From: an uncultured Eubacteriales bacterium
GTDB lineage: Bacteria > Bacillota > Clostridia > Oscillospirales > Acutalibacteraceae
NCBI GenBank assembly: GCA_900316925.1
Contig: ONEU01000150.1
Location: 1 to 6,421, forward strand
Length of the DNA: 6,421 nucleotides
Reading direction: 5' to 3'
Of the stretch, positions 1 through 6,334 are shown piece by piece (within the stretch, counting starts at the first letter, position 1; each line of letters opens with the position of its first letter). Both the position numbers and the translations under genes were made by a program. The notes beneath the pieces were generated by a model. That model had not been told where the DNA came from. It saw only the letters and a list, made by a program, of their open reading frames with translations, and searched no databases.

Positions 1-44
1 AAGCAAAGGCACGGTCACTCCGAAAGGAGCAACCGTGCCTTTGC
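1..44 (-). terminator. Intrinsic terminator of the FHA operon (partly off the window)
   Basis: Arms at 3-15 and 32-44 are perfect 13-bp complements. An inner CTCC/GGAG stem (18-21 with 26-29) closes a 4-nt loop. The two-base steps joining the stems form tandem U-G wobbles in minus-strand RNA, giving a continuous 19-bp stem, but are mismatches in plus-strand RNA. The structure therefore favours minus-strand transcripts. It starts 39 nt after the stop of the last FHA gene. The expected U-run would begin at positions 2-1 and continue outside the window, so it cannot be confirmed. Confidence 0.8.
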
Positions 45-83
45 GTTGCAGGAAAAATAAGGAAAGTGATGATACTGGGTGAA

Positions 84-689
84 TTATGTCCTGGGATGGT
101 CTGCCCAGGAAAACTCTCCGGTACAGAGCGGAATGAACACCAGTCTGACGCTGCCGATCTCCAGAAGATCGTTAGCTTTGAGTGCCACCGGGCCGAATAC
201 CGCACTGTCATTGACATAATACAGTTCTCTTGCCTCGCCGGGCAGAGCATAATACTGACGGTACTTCGGATCATAGGCGATAATGGCGTGCTTGTCAGGC
301 GCTACCCCCTCTTCCATGAGGGCAATATCCATGTGGGGAGCGCTGCCGATAAAGTTCTTGTTTTCCCGCAGGGAAAAAGCACAGCCCTTGGCAATCCCCT
401 TCACGCACACCAGCCAGCCTGAGGTCTGGTTCACACGATCGTCTGCTTCCGGCTGCTGCATGACCGGCGGCATGAACGGCTGCGGCGGCAGGGGCTGAGG
501 CGGAACAGGCGGTGCCATATACCCCTGCTGCACCGGCTGCGGCATGGGCATAAACGGCTGAGGAGCAGGCGGCTGCGGCATTTCAGGCTGTTGGTTGGGC
601 ATGGCAGCAGCTAATCCGCAGTGCGGACAAAATCTGAATTTGTTCATATCGAAAAAATGACCGTTAGGACATCTTACTGTGTTTGCCAT
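84..689 (-). CDS. Zinc-ribbon protein with proline-rich linker and divergent FHA-like domain
   Basis: A predicted soluble protein of 201 residues with no signal peptide or membrane segment. Residues 7-24 form a short zinc-ribbon-like knuckle with ligands C7, H11, C21 and C24 (CPNGHFFD...CPHC). Residues 31-80 are a linker with 21 prolines in 50 positions, rich in Gln and Met and almost uncharged. Residues 91-187 resemble an FHA beta-sandwich and are clearly paralogous to the first gene of the operon (shared GWLVC, APxMDI and a C-terminal FSW). The phosphothreonine pocket is degenerate: GS (115-116) replaces the usual GR, and the residue three before H134 is proline, not serine. Start choice: the ATG at 695 lies one base from the Shine-Dalgarno, whereas the ATG at 689 has a 7-nt spacer and matches the paralog's N-terminus, so I use 689. 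It is the last gene of the operon, 14 nt after its neighbour's stop. Binding partner and function are unknown. Confidence 0.88.
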   Translation of the reverse strand: MANTVRCPNGHFFDMNKFRFCPHCGLAAAMPNQQPEMPQPPAPQPFMPMPQPVQQGYMAPPVPPQPLPPQPFMPPVMQQPEADDRVNQTSGWLVCVKGIAKGCAFSLRENKNFIGSAPHMDIALMEEGVAPDKHAIIAYDPKYRQYYALPGEARELYYVNDSAVFGPVALKANDLLEIGSVRLVFIPLCTGEFSWADHPRT

Positions 690-696
690 ATCCATT

Positions 697-703
697 CTCC
701 TTT
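697..703 (-). promoter_or_regulatory. Ribosome binding site that decides the start of the last FHA gene
   Basis: AAAGGAG on the minus strand, 7 nt before the ATG at 689 but only 1 nt before the upstream in-frame ATG at 695. The same A-run continues into the TAA stop of the preceding gene (704-706), so termination there and initiation here are probably coupled. Confidence 0.75.
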
Positions 704-2071
704 TTACTTCAGTTTAAAGGTTGTGGTGCAGGTACCGAAGGACAGCACCGTTCCTCTGGGAAGGTAGATACCACGATTGGAGGGCAGTTTCCTGCCGTCG
801 AAGAAGGTACCGGTAGCGGAGGTATCGGTTACCTTATAATTGTCAATATCCTGTTCATAGCTGATGGTGCAGTGTGCGCCGCTGACATCACCGGCAGGAG
901 AACTGAGAATGATGTTGCTCAGAGACGGATCGCTGCCGACGGTGATTTTATCGCCGGGAACAAGGTCGATCACCACGCCATTGTAGTCGCCGCCGATTCC
1001 TTCGATCTGACCCATAGCGGGTGCTGCTGCGGGCTGGGACTCGGTGACAGGCTGAGGAGCTGCAGGCTGCTGCATCTCCTGGGGCACTTCAAAGGACATG
1101 GTATCCTCGGTAGCCGAAACAGGAACGGGAGCCACCGACGGTGCAAAATTCTGCTGGGGAACAGGCTGCTGGGGAGCATAATTGGTAGCCGGAGTCTGCA
1201 TCGGCTGAGCGGCAGGTGCAGGCATATAGGGATTTGCCACGGGGTTGACCACATTCTGCATATTGTTGTCAGCAGGAGCGCCGGGATAGAAGGGTGCAGG
1301 CGAAGTCTGGGGAGCAGCATCCTTCAAAGCGGATTTCTTGGTCAGACCCATACAGCAGAAGATGAAGGTGAGAAGTGAGAACGCCGTCATCAGGATAATG
1401 CCGATACCGGGAGCAATGGTAACTACTGCGGAAGCGTACAGCGGGCTCTTGATGGCATCTGCGATAACGATCATCAGCCAGGTGAAATAACCGCCGGCAC
1501 ATAAGAGACCGATCAGCGAGAAGAAGAACGCCAGTCCCCTACCGAATGCGGACTTACTCATCAGCTTGCCGATCAGGACAAAGAGGGCAACACCAAACAT
1601 GGTGAAGAACAGCACGGTAGTGAGCACGGTAAACATTTTACCTTTGTCGAGATACTTGGACTGATCGCCGGTCACCTGTGTATTATAGAGGTCGACAGAG
1701 AAGTTGGCAGCAGCGCCAAAGACCAGTTTCGTTGCGAAATCCTGATCGGTACTCATCTTGGGAGCGAGGGTCGTATTGAAATACTGCTGATCGTCCAACC
1801 TTCCGAAATCACCAAAAGAAGTGTACTCCAGCATCCCGGCTGTGGTATGCACCTTATTGGATTCATTTCCACGTTCCACCATGGTGATATCCAGCAGCGG
1901 CAGGAAGGACATACAGGAAGCGGCAATCGCAAAAATGATAGCAAACAGCATGGCAAAAACCGCTATCCCGCTGAGCTTCTTCTTCGGAGCGGAAGGAGCA
2001 GCGGCAATATAGGGGCTGTTCATCTGTGGAGCGGAAGGGGGCATCATTTGTGGATTCATCTGATTATTCAT
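704..2071 (-). CDS. Four-helix membrane protein with C-terminal FHA domain
   Basis: A 455-residue integral membrane protein. A Pro/Met/Asn-rich N-terminus (1-29) and a KKK patch (30-32) precede four hydrophobic segments at about 34-60, 147-169, 178-204 and 214-241. With the basic N-terminus inside, residues about 61-146 form one external loop and the C-terminus returns to the cytoplasm. A Pro/Gln/Ala-rich linker (about 252-355) leads to an FHA domain (about 363-455). Its pocket is the best preserved of the three in this operon: S397 and H400 fit the SxxH signature and GTFFDG (421-426) fits the usual G-T-x-x-N/D-G turn, although GS (379-380) replaces GR. FHA domains bind phosphothreonine peptides, so a role as membrane anchor or scaffold in Ser/Thr phosphosignalling is plausible, but no kinase is in the window. 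The start has a strong AAGGAGG site 8 nt upstream and directly abuts the preceding stop. The external loop matches no family I recognise. Confidence 0.88.
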   Translation of the reverse strand: MNNQMNPQMMPPSAPQMNSPYIAAAPSAPKKKLSGIAVFAMLFAIIFAIAASCMSFLPLLDITMVERGNESNKVHTTAGMLEYTSFGDFGRLDDQQYFNTTLAPKMSTDQDFATKLVFGAAANFSVDLYNTQVTGDQSKYLDKGKMFTVLTTVLFFTMFGVALFVLIGKLMSKSAFGRGLAFFFSLIGLLCAGGYFTWLMIVIADAIKSPLYASAVVTIAPGIGIILMTAFSLLTFIFCCMGLTKKSALKDAAPQTSPAPFYPGAPADNNMQNVVNPVANPYMPAPAAQPMQTPATNYAPQQPVPQQNFAPSVAPVPVSATEDTMSFEVPQEMQQPAAPQPVTESQPAAAPAMGQIEGIGGDYNGVVIDLVPGDKITVGSDPSLSNIILSSPAGDVSGAHCTISYEQDIDNYKVTDTSATGTFFDGRKLPSNRGIYLPRGTVLSFGTCTTTFKLK

Positions 2072-2941
2072 TTATTTTTCCTCCTTAAAATTATTCCAAG
2101 AGAAGCCGTTTCTGATCAGCGGGAACAGCAGGAGCTTGGTAGAACCAAGGGTGATGATATCTCCGGCTTTGAGCGGTTCATTCTTGTAGACAGGTTCGCC
2201 GTTCTTATAAGAGATCTTCACGGTTTCACCCGGCTGCACACTGAATCGGTTCTCGGCGCTGTCATAGATCACGACGGTATGTGCCTGTTCGGTGACAGCC
2301 ATATCCGCCGCCAGGGAAATATCCATTGTCGGAGCACGGCCGATGGTATTGCCTCCGCTCTTGAGGATGAAGCTCTCACCGTAATAACTGCCGCCGACAC
2401 ATACTAACCAGCCCACCGTATACTTGGGGTCAAAGCTCTCATGGGTCTGTTCCGTCGCAGCGGACTTCGGCTGTTCTGACGTCACCGCAGCATCCTCCAG
2501 CGGCGGAAGCGGATTTGTGACCGTCTCCCGTACAATCTCACCCAAAGATTCGGTTGACTTCATGGATTCTGCCGTCAGATCGGGCAGCGGGTCGGATTGT
2601 TTCTCCGGCTCGGCAGGCAGTACCGGTTCGGGCTCTTTTTCGGGCTCTTTTTCAGGCTCTTTTTCGGGCTCTTTTTCGGGCTCTTTTTCGGGCTCTTTTT
2701 CGGGCTCTTTTTCGGGCTCTTTTTCGGGTTCCTTCTCCGGCTGCTTCTCCGGCTCGGCTGCCTGTACAGGCTCCGGCTGAGGTACGGTTGCCGGGGCAGG
2801 CTCCGCGGCCTCTTTGCCGGAAGCAAACACTACCTCTTCGGTCTCGGCCTTGCTTTTCTCCGCTTTCGGAGGCGTACAATAGGGACATGACTGGAATTTT
2901 TCGCCGTCAAAATAGTGACCGTTGGGACATCTTTTTACCAT
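2072..2941 (-). CDS. Zinc-ribbon protein with EPEK-repeat linker and FHA-like domain
   Basis: A predicted soluble protein of 289 residues and first gene of the FHA operon. Residues 5-22 form a zinc-ribbon-like knuckle with ligands C5, H9, C19 and C22. Residues 24-170 are a low-complexity linker whose core (about 63-106) is a run of EPEK tetrapeptides encoded by a 12-nt tandem repeat; it is probably extended and highly charged. Residues 176-275 form an FHA-like domain: G201-R202 keep the GR signature, but the position three before H221 is glutamate (E218) where serine normally contacts phosphate. The C-terminus carries the FSW motif (280-282) shared with the paralog at the operon's end. AAAAGGAG lies 8 nt before the ATG. 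The last codons (Lys-Glu-Glu) double as the next gene's Shine-Dalgarno, and TAA directly abuts its ATG, giving close coupling. The cytosolic location is inferred from the lack of signal or membrane segments; the function is unknown. Confidence 0.88.
   Translation of the reverse strand: MVKRCPNGHYFDGEKFQSCPYCTPPKAEKSKAETEEVVFASGKEAAEPAPATVPQPEPVQAAEPEKQPEKEPEKEPEKEPEKEPEKEPEKEPEKEPEKEPEKEPEPVLPAEPEKQSDPLPDLTAESMKSTESLGEIVRETVTNPLPPLEDAAVTSEQPKSAATEQTHESFDPKYTVGWLVCVGGSYYGESFILKSGGNTIGRAPTMDISLAADMAVTEQAHTVVIYDSAENRFSVQPGETVKISYKNGEPVYKNEPLKAGDIITLGSTKLLLFPLIRNGFSWNNFKEEK
2080..2086 (-). promoter_or_regulatory. Ribosome binding site of the membrane FHA gene, inside the upstream gene
   Basis: AAGGAGG on the minus strand with an 8-nt spacer to the ATG at 2071. 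It lies within the last Lys-Glu-Glu codons of the preceding gene, whose TAA immediately precedes the ATG (TAAATG, no gap and no overlap). This favours translational coupling and similar expression of the two proteins. Confidence 0.85.
2629..2748 (-). repeat. 12-bp in-frame tandem repeat encoding EPEK units
   Basis: Eight 12-bp units occupy 2629-2724. Seven are identical (plus strand CGGGCTCTTTTT) and the third (2653-2664) has one G-to-A change, which is silent because both codons are proline. Two degenerate units follow at 2725-2748, at the N-terminal end of the encoded run. The coding strand reads GAG CCC GAA AAA, so gain or loss of a unit adds or removes four residues without a frameshift. 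Near-identity of the units implies recent expansion or ongoing homogenisation by slippage or recombination. Confidence 0.95.
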
Positions 2942-2949
2942 ATCAAAAA

Positions 2950-2957
2950 CTCCTTTT
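2950..2957 (-). promoter_or_regulatory. Ribosome binding site of the first FHA gene
   Basis: AAAAGGAG on the minus strand with an 8-nt spacer to the ATG at 2941. It supports that start, which also puts the zinc-ribbon cysteines at the very N-terminus as in the paralog. Confidence 0.85.
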
Positions 2958-2997
2958 CATTGTTTTCTCGGTTCTGATAGGGTTTAGGTGATCCGTT

Positions 2998-3011
2998 TCC
3001 GAATATTCGGA
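2998..3011. promoter_or_regulatory. Perfect 14-bp palindrome in the FHA operon leader (candidate operator)
   Basis: TCCGAATATTCGGA reads identically on both strands. It lies roughly 28-41 nt downstream of the predicted transcription start and about 40 nt before the first ribosome site. Position and symmetry fit a repressor operator bound by a dimer. An alternative is a small RNA hairpin, since ATCCG/CGGAT copies beside it could pair. No regulator family is recognisable from the sequence. Confidence 0.4.
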
Positions 3012-3045
3012 TTGTCATGGATACAACTACACCTATTATAAAGTC

Positions 3046-3074
3046 ATTATATACAATTTGAACGAAAAAGTCAA
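3046..3074 (-). promoter_or_regulatory. SigA-type promoter of the FHA operon
   Basis: On the minus strand TTGACT (3069-3074) is followed by a 17-bp spacer and TATAAT (3046-3051). That is five of six and six of six matches to the housekeeping consensus at optimal spacing. Transcription should start near 3039, leaving a leader of about 98 nt. A second TATAAT-like hexamer at 3035-3040 has only a weak -35 at matching distance. The leader resembles no riboswitch I recognise. Confidence 0.85.
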
Positions 3075-3102
3075 TCTGATAGATACAAAAATAGCTTTTT
3101 TG

Positions 3103-3150
3103 CAAATATAAAAAAACACACGGTCCCTATGAATCCATAGAGATCGTGTG
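3103..3150 (-). terminator. Intrinsic terminator of the polysaccharide unit
   Basis: Arms at 3117-3131 and 3136-3150 form a 15-position stem in minus-strand RNA with one A-C mismatch and one U-G wobble, closed by a 4-nt loop. Seven U residues (3116-3110) and an AU-rich stretch follow. It begins 22 nt past the stop of the pyruvyl transferase family gene and separates it from the FHA operon, whose -35 box starts 29 nt beyond the U-run's near edge. Confidence 0.93.
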
Positions 3151-3172
3151 ACAGTTTCCGGTTTTCCGGGTA

Positions 3173-4246
3173 TCAGATATTGCTGATAAACCGTGAGGAG
3201 CTTTCTGTGAGCCGGTTGCGGAGCTGATAGGACACTCCGGCATTCAGATCGGTGCTCATCATCTTTTTACAGAAGAAATAGCTATTTTCAATCATGCGGT
3301 CCTTGAGACCGAAGCTGTCCAGCAGAAAATCAAAACGACGGCCACCCCGGCGCATATTCTTTTTCACCACAAAGGGCTTGTTGTAGATCATGGAGAAGCA
3401 GGCGCCGTGGAAGGAATCCGTGAGCACGCCCTTGGCATGACTGAGCAGATACAGCCATTCCTGGGCGGTGGGATCATCAAAGCAGGTCACCTTCTCCGAA
3501 TGGAGACGCAGCTCATCACAGAACCTCTGCTTGTCTCCGCTCTCATTGAAGCAGACATAAACCGGCATATCGGTCTCGTCGGCAAGACGGCAAAGAGCGT
3601 CACCGGTCACAGGATCGGGATCGAGCACATAGGCAAAGAAGTAGTCACTCTTGGGGGCAAAGGCGAGGTTCTCTACCTCCCCGATGAGCCCGTCAAAGCT
3701 CTCCTTCGGGCACAGAAAAACAGGGTCCGTCATCAGCTCCGACTCCACGCCGAAGACGTCCTTCAAAATCCGTTGAGAGAAGTCATCCCGCACCGAAATT
3801 CCCGAGAACCGTCTGAGCTCCTCCCTGATCGCATCCATCTCCGGGGCAGGCGCCTGATACTGCTCCTGTCCGAAGGAAACGGCACAGGAATACCGGGGTT
3901 TATCCTCAGCCGCAAAGTTCAGGTAATAGGACAGCCGGTACGGACGGCTCAGACCGTAGTTCCACATCTGATCGGAGCCGATCACGAAGGTGTCAAACAG
4001 ACGGTTCAGTTCGTGCATCCGGTCAAGACCAAGCTGCGGTGTGATCTCATAATGCTTCCGTGCAAAACGGATAGGATGGGAACGGCGCAGATGAGGCAGA
4101 TCCGGCTCTGCATTCAGGGGATTCTCGATCATTGCGATGCTCCTGCCGTTGCGTTCAAACACCTGCGACAAAGCGTAATAGGTCAGAATACTGCCGTAAT
4201 TATGGCCGTACCACAGGCCGAATATTCCGATATCATATTGGCTCAT
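3173..4246 (-). CDS. Polysaccharide pyruvyl transferase family protein
   Basis: A 357-residue predicted cytosolic enzyme of the CsaB/WcaK-like family (Pfam polysaccharide pyruvyl transferase). Characterised members move a pyruvyl group from phosphoenolpyruvate to a sugar of a cell-wall or exopolysaccharide unit as a ketal; many uncharacterised homologues sit in capsule loci. Family landmarks occur in order: NYGSILTYYAL (16-26) after the first strand, FVIGSDQMWN (87-96), ISVRD (150-154), DPVF (174-177), EWLYLLSHAKGVLTDSFHG (263-281) with the characteristic SFHG, and YNKPF (288-292). Length is normal for a single-domain member. A site reading AAGGGAG lies 6 nt before the ATG. The gene follows the 4,6-dehydratase by 51 nt on the same strand with no terminator between, so the two are probably co-transcribed. 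The acceptor sugar cannot be read from sequence. Family assignment is strong; actual pyruvylation activity is inferred. Confidence 0.9.
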   Translation of the reverse strand: MSQYDIGIFGLWYGHNYGSILTYYALSQVFERNGRSIAMIENPLNAEPDLPHLRRSHPIRFARKHYEITPQLGLDRMHELNRLFDTFVIGSDQMWNYGLSRPYRLSYYLNFAAEDKPRYSCAVSFGQEQYQAPAPEMDAIREELRRFSGISVRDDFSQRILKDVFGVESELMTDPVFLCPKESFDGLIGEVENLAFAPKSDYFFAYVLDPDPVTGDALCRLADETDMPVYVCFNESGDKQRFCDELRLHSEKVTCFDDPTAQEWLYLLSHAKGVLTDSFHGACFSMIYNKPFVVKKNMRRGGRRFDFLLDSFGLKDRMIENSYFFCKKMMSTDLNAGVSYQLRNRLTESSSRFISNI

Positions 4247-4297
4247 AGATTTCTCCCTTCTGTGTCAAAAGGCGCACCGTCATTGTGGAAAGGACGG

Positions 4298-6190
4298 TCA
4301 TTCCTCCTCCGGCGGAGGAAGCTCAGCGTGTTCATTGGTGGCATGGTGGAAGGTAGGAACGATCTCCTCCACCAGGCGCTCCACCCTGTCTTTATCGTTG
4401 ATCTTAGCGGCGTCGTGGAGCTTCTGCATGAGGCGCAGGAAGCTCTCGTTATTGAATTCAATCGGACGTCCGATATAGATTTTCTTGTTATCGGTCTTGG
4501 TGATCCCCTCTTCATTCAGCAGCAGCTCCTCGTAGAGCTTCTCGCCGGGGCGCAGACCGGTGTATTCAATCTTGATATCCTCGTGGGGCTTGAAGCCTGA
4601 CAGACGGATCAGGTTCTCGGCAAGGACACGGATCTTCACAGGCTCGCCCATATCCAGAATGAAGATCTCTCCGCCCTTTGCCAGACTTCCTGCGGTCAGC
4701 ACCAGGGATACTGCCTCGGGAATCGTCATAAAGTAGCGGATAATGTCGGGATGGGTAACGGTCACAGGGCCGCCGGTGCGGATCTGCTCCTTGAACAGCG
4801 GGATCACCGAACCGTTGGAGCCGAGAACGTTGCCGAAACGCACTGCCACAAAATTGGTCTTGCTCTTTTTATCCATCATCTGGATAATCATCTCACAGAT
4901 ACGCTTGGAGGCACCCATCACGTTGGTGGGGTTAACGGCTTTATCGGTGGAAATCTGCACAAAGTTCTTTACATGGTACTTATCAGCCGTTTCAGCCAAT
5001 TTCAGGGTACCGAAGACGTTGTTCTTGACAGCCTCTTCGGGATTCGTCTCCATCAGCGGAACGTGCTTATGCGCCGCCGCATGGAACACCACATCAATAT
5101 GACGGGTAGAAAAAATGTGTTCCAGCTTCTGACGGTCACGCACGGATGCGATCTGCACCTCAAAGGAAAGATCGGAACCATGCTTGCGGATCAGCTCCTG
5201 CTGAATCTCATAGGCATTGTTTTCATAGATATCCAGAATAATCAGATGCTTGGGCTTCAGACAGGCAATCTGACGGCATAACTCGGAGCCGATGGAACCG
5301 CCGCCGCCGGTGACAAGCACGGTCTGACCGATGAGATACTTGCCGTATTTTTCGGTATCAAAGACGACCGGTTCACGGCCGAGCAGGTCATCCACCTCCA
5401 CCTGACGGATGGACGAGGTGATCGGTACGCCGGAGGTCATCAGATTGTAGATATTCGGGATGATCTTCACTTCGAGATGTGTCTCGGCGCAGGCGTCGAG
5501 GATCCGTTTTTTATCGGCGACACTGATCTGGGAGATGGTAAACAGAATCACTTCGATATCATGCAACCGGCACAATTCAGCGATCTCAAAGGTCGTCCCC
5601 TCCACCTTGACGCCGGCAATACGGCGGTGGAGTTTTTCTTTGTCGTCGTCCACAATACAAACGGGGATATACTCGTTGCCGGGTGCTTTTGCCAGTTCGC
5701 TGAGCACCGACAAGGCTCCCTCACCCGCTCCCACGATCATCAGGCGTTTCCGTGCCTTGCCTGCTAAGTTGCGGCGTTCGAGAATCTTGTTGAGCCGGTA
5801 GATGATGCGGAACATCATCACAAACAGCGTTGACATCAGTGCAAAGGTAATATAGATTCGTGAACCGAGATTATATCCGTTGCCAATGATCATCATGGTG
5901 GACATAAAGACGAGGTTCGCCGAAAGGGAAGCGATGCCGGCGTAGAAAAAGTCCTCGATATCGGCATAGCGCCAGAGCTTGTCATACAGGCGGAACAGCA
6001 GGAATACCATGGTGAAGCAGATATTCACCGCCACCAGTCCCACGAAAAACACTCCCTGCTCTCCGCGGAGAGAGAAATTGTTTTTATGGATGGCAAAGGA
6101 CATATAGTAGGACAAATTCCACAACAGCATATCACAGAGGAACAGAATGATCCTTCTGTGTTTCGTTAACAGATGAGTGATCTTGAACAT
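4298..6190 (-). CDS. Membrane-anchored nucleotide-sugar 4,6-dehydratase (FlaA1/CapD/PglF/WbpM type)
   Basis: A full-length 630-residue member of the long polysaccharide-biosynthesis dehydratase family. Well-studied relatives convert UDP-GlcNAc to a UDP-4-keto-6-deoxy sugar, the first step toward bacillosamine, QuiNAc or FucNAc-type sugars. Four hydrophobic helices (about 14-34, 47-68, 81-103 and 111-131) anchor it. A first nucleotide-binding fold follows, with VGAGEG at 153-158. The catalytic short-chain dehydrogenase domain starts at about 287 with TGGGGSIG (294-301) for NAD(P). The motifs HAAAHKHVPLME (370-381) and ISTDKAVNPTNVMGASKR (413-430) follow; S414/T415, M425 and K429 form the Ser/Thr-Met-Lys triad of this family in place of the usual Tyr. 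RFGNVLGS (451-458) and GLRPGEKLYEEL (545-556) are also typical. The acidic PPPEEE tail is unremarkable. The ribosome site is weak (only GGA about 12 nt upstream), but the first helix requires a start near here. Its exact substrate is not determinable. Confidence 0.93.
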   Translation of the reverse strand: MFKITHLLTKHRRIILFLCDMLLWNLSYYMSFAIHKNNFSLRGEQGVFFVGLVAVNICFTMVFLLFRLYDKLWRYADIEDFFYAGIASLSANLVFMSTMMIIGNGYNLGSRIYITFALMSTLFVMMFRIIYRLNKILERRNLAGKARKRLMIVGAGEGALSVLSELAKAPGNEYIPVCIVDDDKEKLHRRIAGVKVEGTTFEIAELCRLHDIEVILFTISQISVADKKRILDACAETHLEVKIIPNIYNLMTSGVPITSSIRQVEVDDLLGREPVVFDTEKYGKYLIGQTVLVTGGGGSIGSELCRQIACLKPKHLIILDIYENNAYEIQQELIRKHGSDLSFEVQIASVRDRQKLEHIFSTRHIDVVFHAAAHKHVPLMETNPEEAVKNNVFGTLKLAETADKYHVKNFVQISTDKAVNPTNVMGASKRICEMIIQMMDKKSKTNFVAVRFGNVLGSNGSVIPLFKEQIRTGGPVTVTHPDIIRYFMTIPEAVSLVLTAGSLAKGGEIFILDMGEPVKIRVLAENLIRLSGFKPHEDIKIEYTGLRPGEKLYEELLLNEEGITKTDNKKIYIGRPIEFNNESFLRLMQKLHDAAKINDKDRVERLVEEIVPTFHHATNEHAELPPPEEE

Positions 6191-6254
6191 AAAGCGTCTG
6201 TCCGTTTCTATATTAAGATAAGTCGAAAAACTCAGTCATTGTACATTCTTTAAT

Positions 6255-6283
6255 ATCTTATCATAATTTCACCAAAAATACAA
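6255..6283 (-). promoter_or_regulatory. Candidate extended -10 promoter of the dehydratase unit
   Basis: On the minus strand TTGTAT (6278-6283), a 17-bp spacer and TAAGAT (6255-6260) are preceded by TG at the extended -10 position (6262-6263). Transcription would start near 6248, giving a leader of about 58 nt. The hexamers are weaker than those of the FHA promoter, and the unit could also be read from upstream of the window. Confidence 0.55.
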
Positions 6284-6334
6284 GACCCTGCCCGGCAATT
6301 ACACGGAAATCAATTTTGACCTGCCAGCTACCCA

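Noticed and set aside
683..1378. Plus-strand open frame of 231 codons opposite the membrane FHA gene
   Set aside because: The translation is Gly/Arg/His-rich without recognisable domains and is fully antisense to a well-supported gene.
2629..2748. CRISPR-like array
   Set aside because: The units are 12 bp, directly adjacent with no spacers, and in frame within a coding gene.
2424..2991. Several overlapping open frames across the EPEK region, with SFSG-, FRAL- or PKKS-type repeats
   Set aside because: A 12-bp repeat without stop codons in any frame keeps all six frames open automatically. Only the EPEK frame has a ribosome site and flanking domains.
2942..3039. Riboswitch in the FHA operon leader
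   Set aside because: Apart from the short palindrome I see no conserved riboswitch core, and no terminator hairpin or paired sequester of the ribosome site.
4276..4298. Hairpin between the dehydratase and pyruvyl transferase genes (ACCGTC/GACGGT)
   Set aside because: The stem is only six base pairs with an 11-nt loop and no proper U-run, overlapping the stop codon. It is too weak to call a terminator, and the genes are probably co-transcribed.
3407..4600. Long plus-strand open frame of 397 codons
   Set aside because: It lies opposite two genes with clear family motifs, spans their junction, has no ribosome site that I can see, and its product resembles no protein family. It is a shadow of GC-rich codon use on the other strand.
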